Notes under the pieces: generated by a model
The model's input: the letters and a program-made list of their open reading frames with translations, nothing else
The model's database searches: none
What the model was told of the DNA's origin: nothing
Part shown: positions 5,891 to 5,965 of the stretch, one piece after another
Position numbering within the stretch: the stretch's first letter is position 1
How the letters are laid out: each line of letters opens with the position of its first letter
Assembly: GCA_024762845.1 (NCBI GenBank)
Contig: JANTGQ010000099.1
Span: forward strand, 1 to 5,965
Source of the DNA: Nitratifractor sp.
GTDB lineage: Bacteria; Campylobacterota; Campylobacteria; Campylobacterales; Sulfurovaceae
Length of the DNA: 5,965 nt
Direction of reading: 5' to 3'
Program-made: the position numbers and the translations under genes

Positions 5891-5902
5891 GAACAATTGT
5901 TC
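5891..5902. promoter_or_regulatory. Operator 4, perfect GAACAATTGTTC palindrome
   Basis: This is the only exactly palindromic copy, 43 bp from operator 3. It ends 2 bp before TATAAA on the plus strand, mirroring the arrangement of operator 1. It is predicted to repress a rightward promoter. Confidence 0.7.
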
Positions 5903-5904
5903 TT

Positions 5905-5910
5905 TATAAA
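5905..5910 (+). promoter_or_regulatory. -10 element of a rightward promoter for an unseen divergent gene
   Basis: TATAAA, continuing as TATAAAAT, lies 2 bp after operator 4 and would start transcription near 5917. No good -35 is visible 17 bp upstream. The remaining 48 bases to the window end contain AGGGAG (5927-5932) but no ATG, GTG or TTG on the plus strand, so the target gene probably begins just beyond base 5965. Confidence 0.45.
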
Positions 5911-5965
5911 ATTTTAAAGTTCTTCTAGGGAGCCTATATTTCCATTAAGCTAAGCAAAGAAGCTC

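Noticed and set aside
5772..5902. Regularly spaced short repeats that could suggest a CRISPR array
   Set aside because: The repeat unit is a 12-15 bp palindrome with a variable centre, too short for CRISPR, and each outer copy is placed against a promoter. Operators explain it better.

Overview
The window reads as a core-genome segment of an AT-rich Campylobacterota (epsilonproteobacterium), most like free-living marine or sulfur-oxidising lineages such as Sulfurimonas or Sulfurovum. This placement is an inference from overall base composition, lysine- and isoleucine-rich proteins, TTTGATAAAAT-type promoters and short AAGGAG-type ribosome binding sites. No marker gene fixes the genus. No mobile element, CRISPR array, tRNA or rRNA was found.

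Layout. (1) Left, minus strand: the first 76 codons of aspS (aspartyl-tRNA synthetase, GTG start, cut by the window edge), preceded by complete murA, which catalyses the first committed step of peptidoglycan synthesis. Each has its own upstream signals. (2) A 266-bp AT-rich divergent intergenic region, holding a 15-bp imperfect hairpin just upstream of murA. (3) Centre, plus strand: four genes in a row. These are a 192-aa protein of unknown function; then, after a likely internal promoter, a tightly packed trio of a 112-aa unknown protein, a 684-aa UvrD/Rep-type superfamily 1A DNA helicase (3-bp gap) and a 67-aa acidic helical protein whose start overlaps the helicase end by 14 bp. (4) Right, minus strand and convergent: a 210-aa TetR/AcrR-family repressor. 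(5) A 229-bp region upstream of the repressor, running to the window end, which carries four copies of a 12-bp palindrome GAAC-N4-GTTC.

The most striking structure is that last region. The outermost palindromes each lie exactly 2 bp from a -10 hexamer, one facing the repressor gene (TTGACT-17-TATAAT) and one facing out of the window (TATAAA). This predicts a self-repressing TetR regulator that also controls an unseen divergent gene or operon, perhaps a drug or solvent efflux pump by family precedent. The second notable point is an internal QLGLF pentapeptide in the helicase. It matches the bacterial sliding-clamp-binding motif and suggests recruitment to replication or repair sites. The rest looks like ordinary housekeeping sequence, with three small or medium genes of unknown function.
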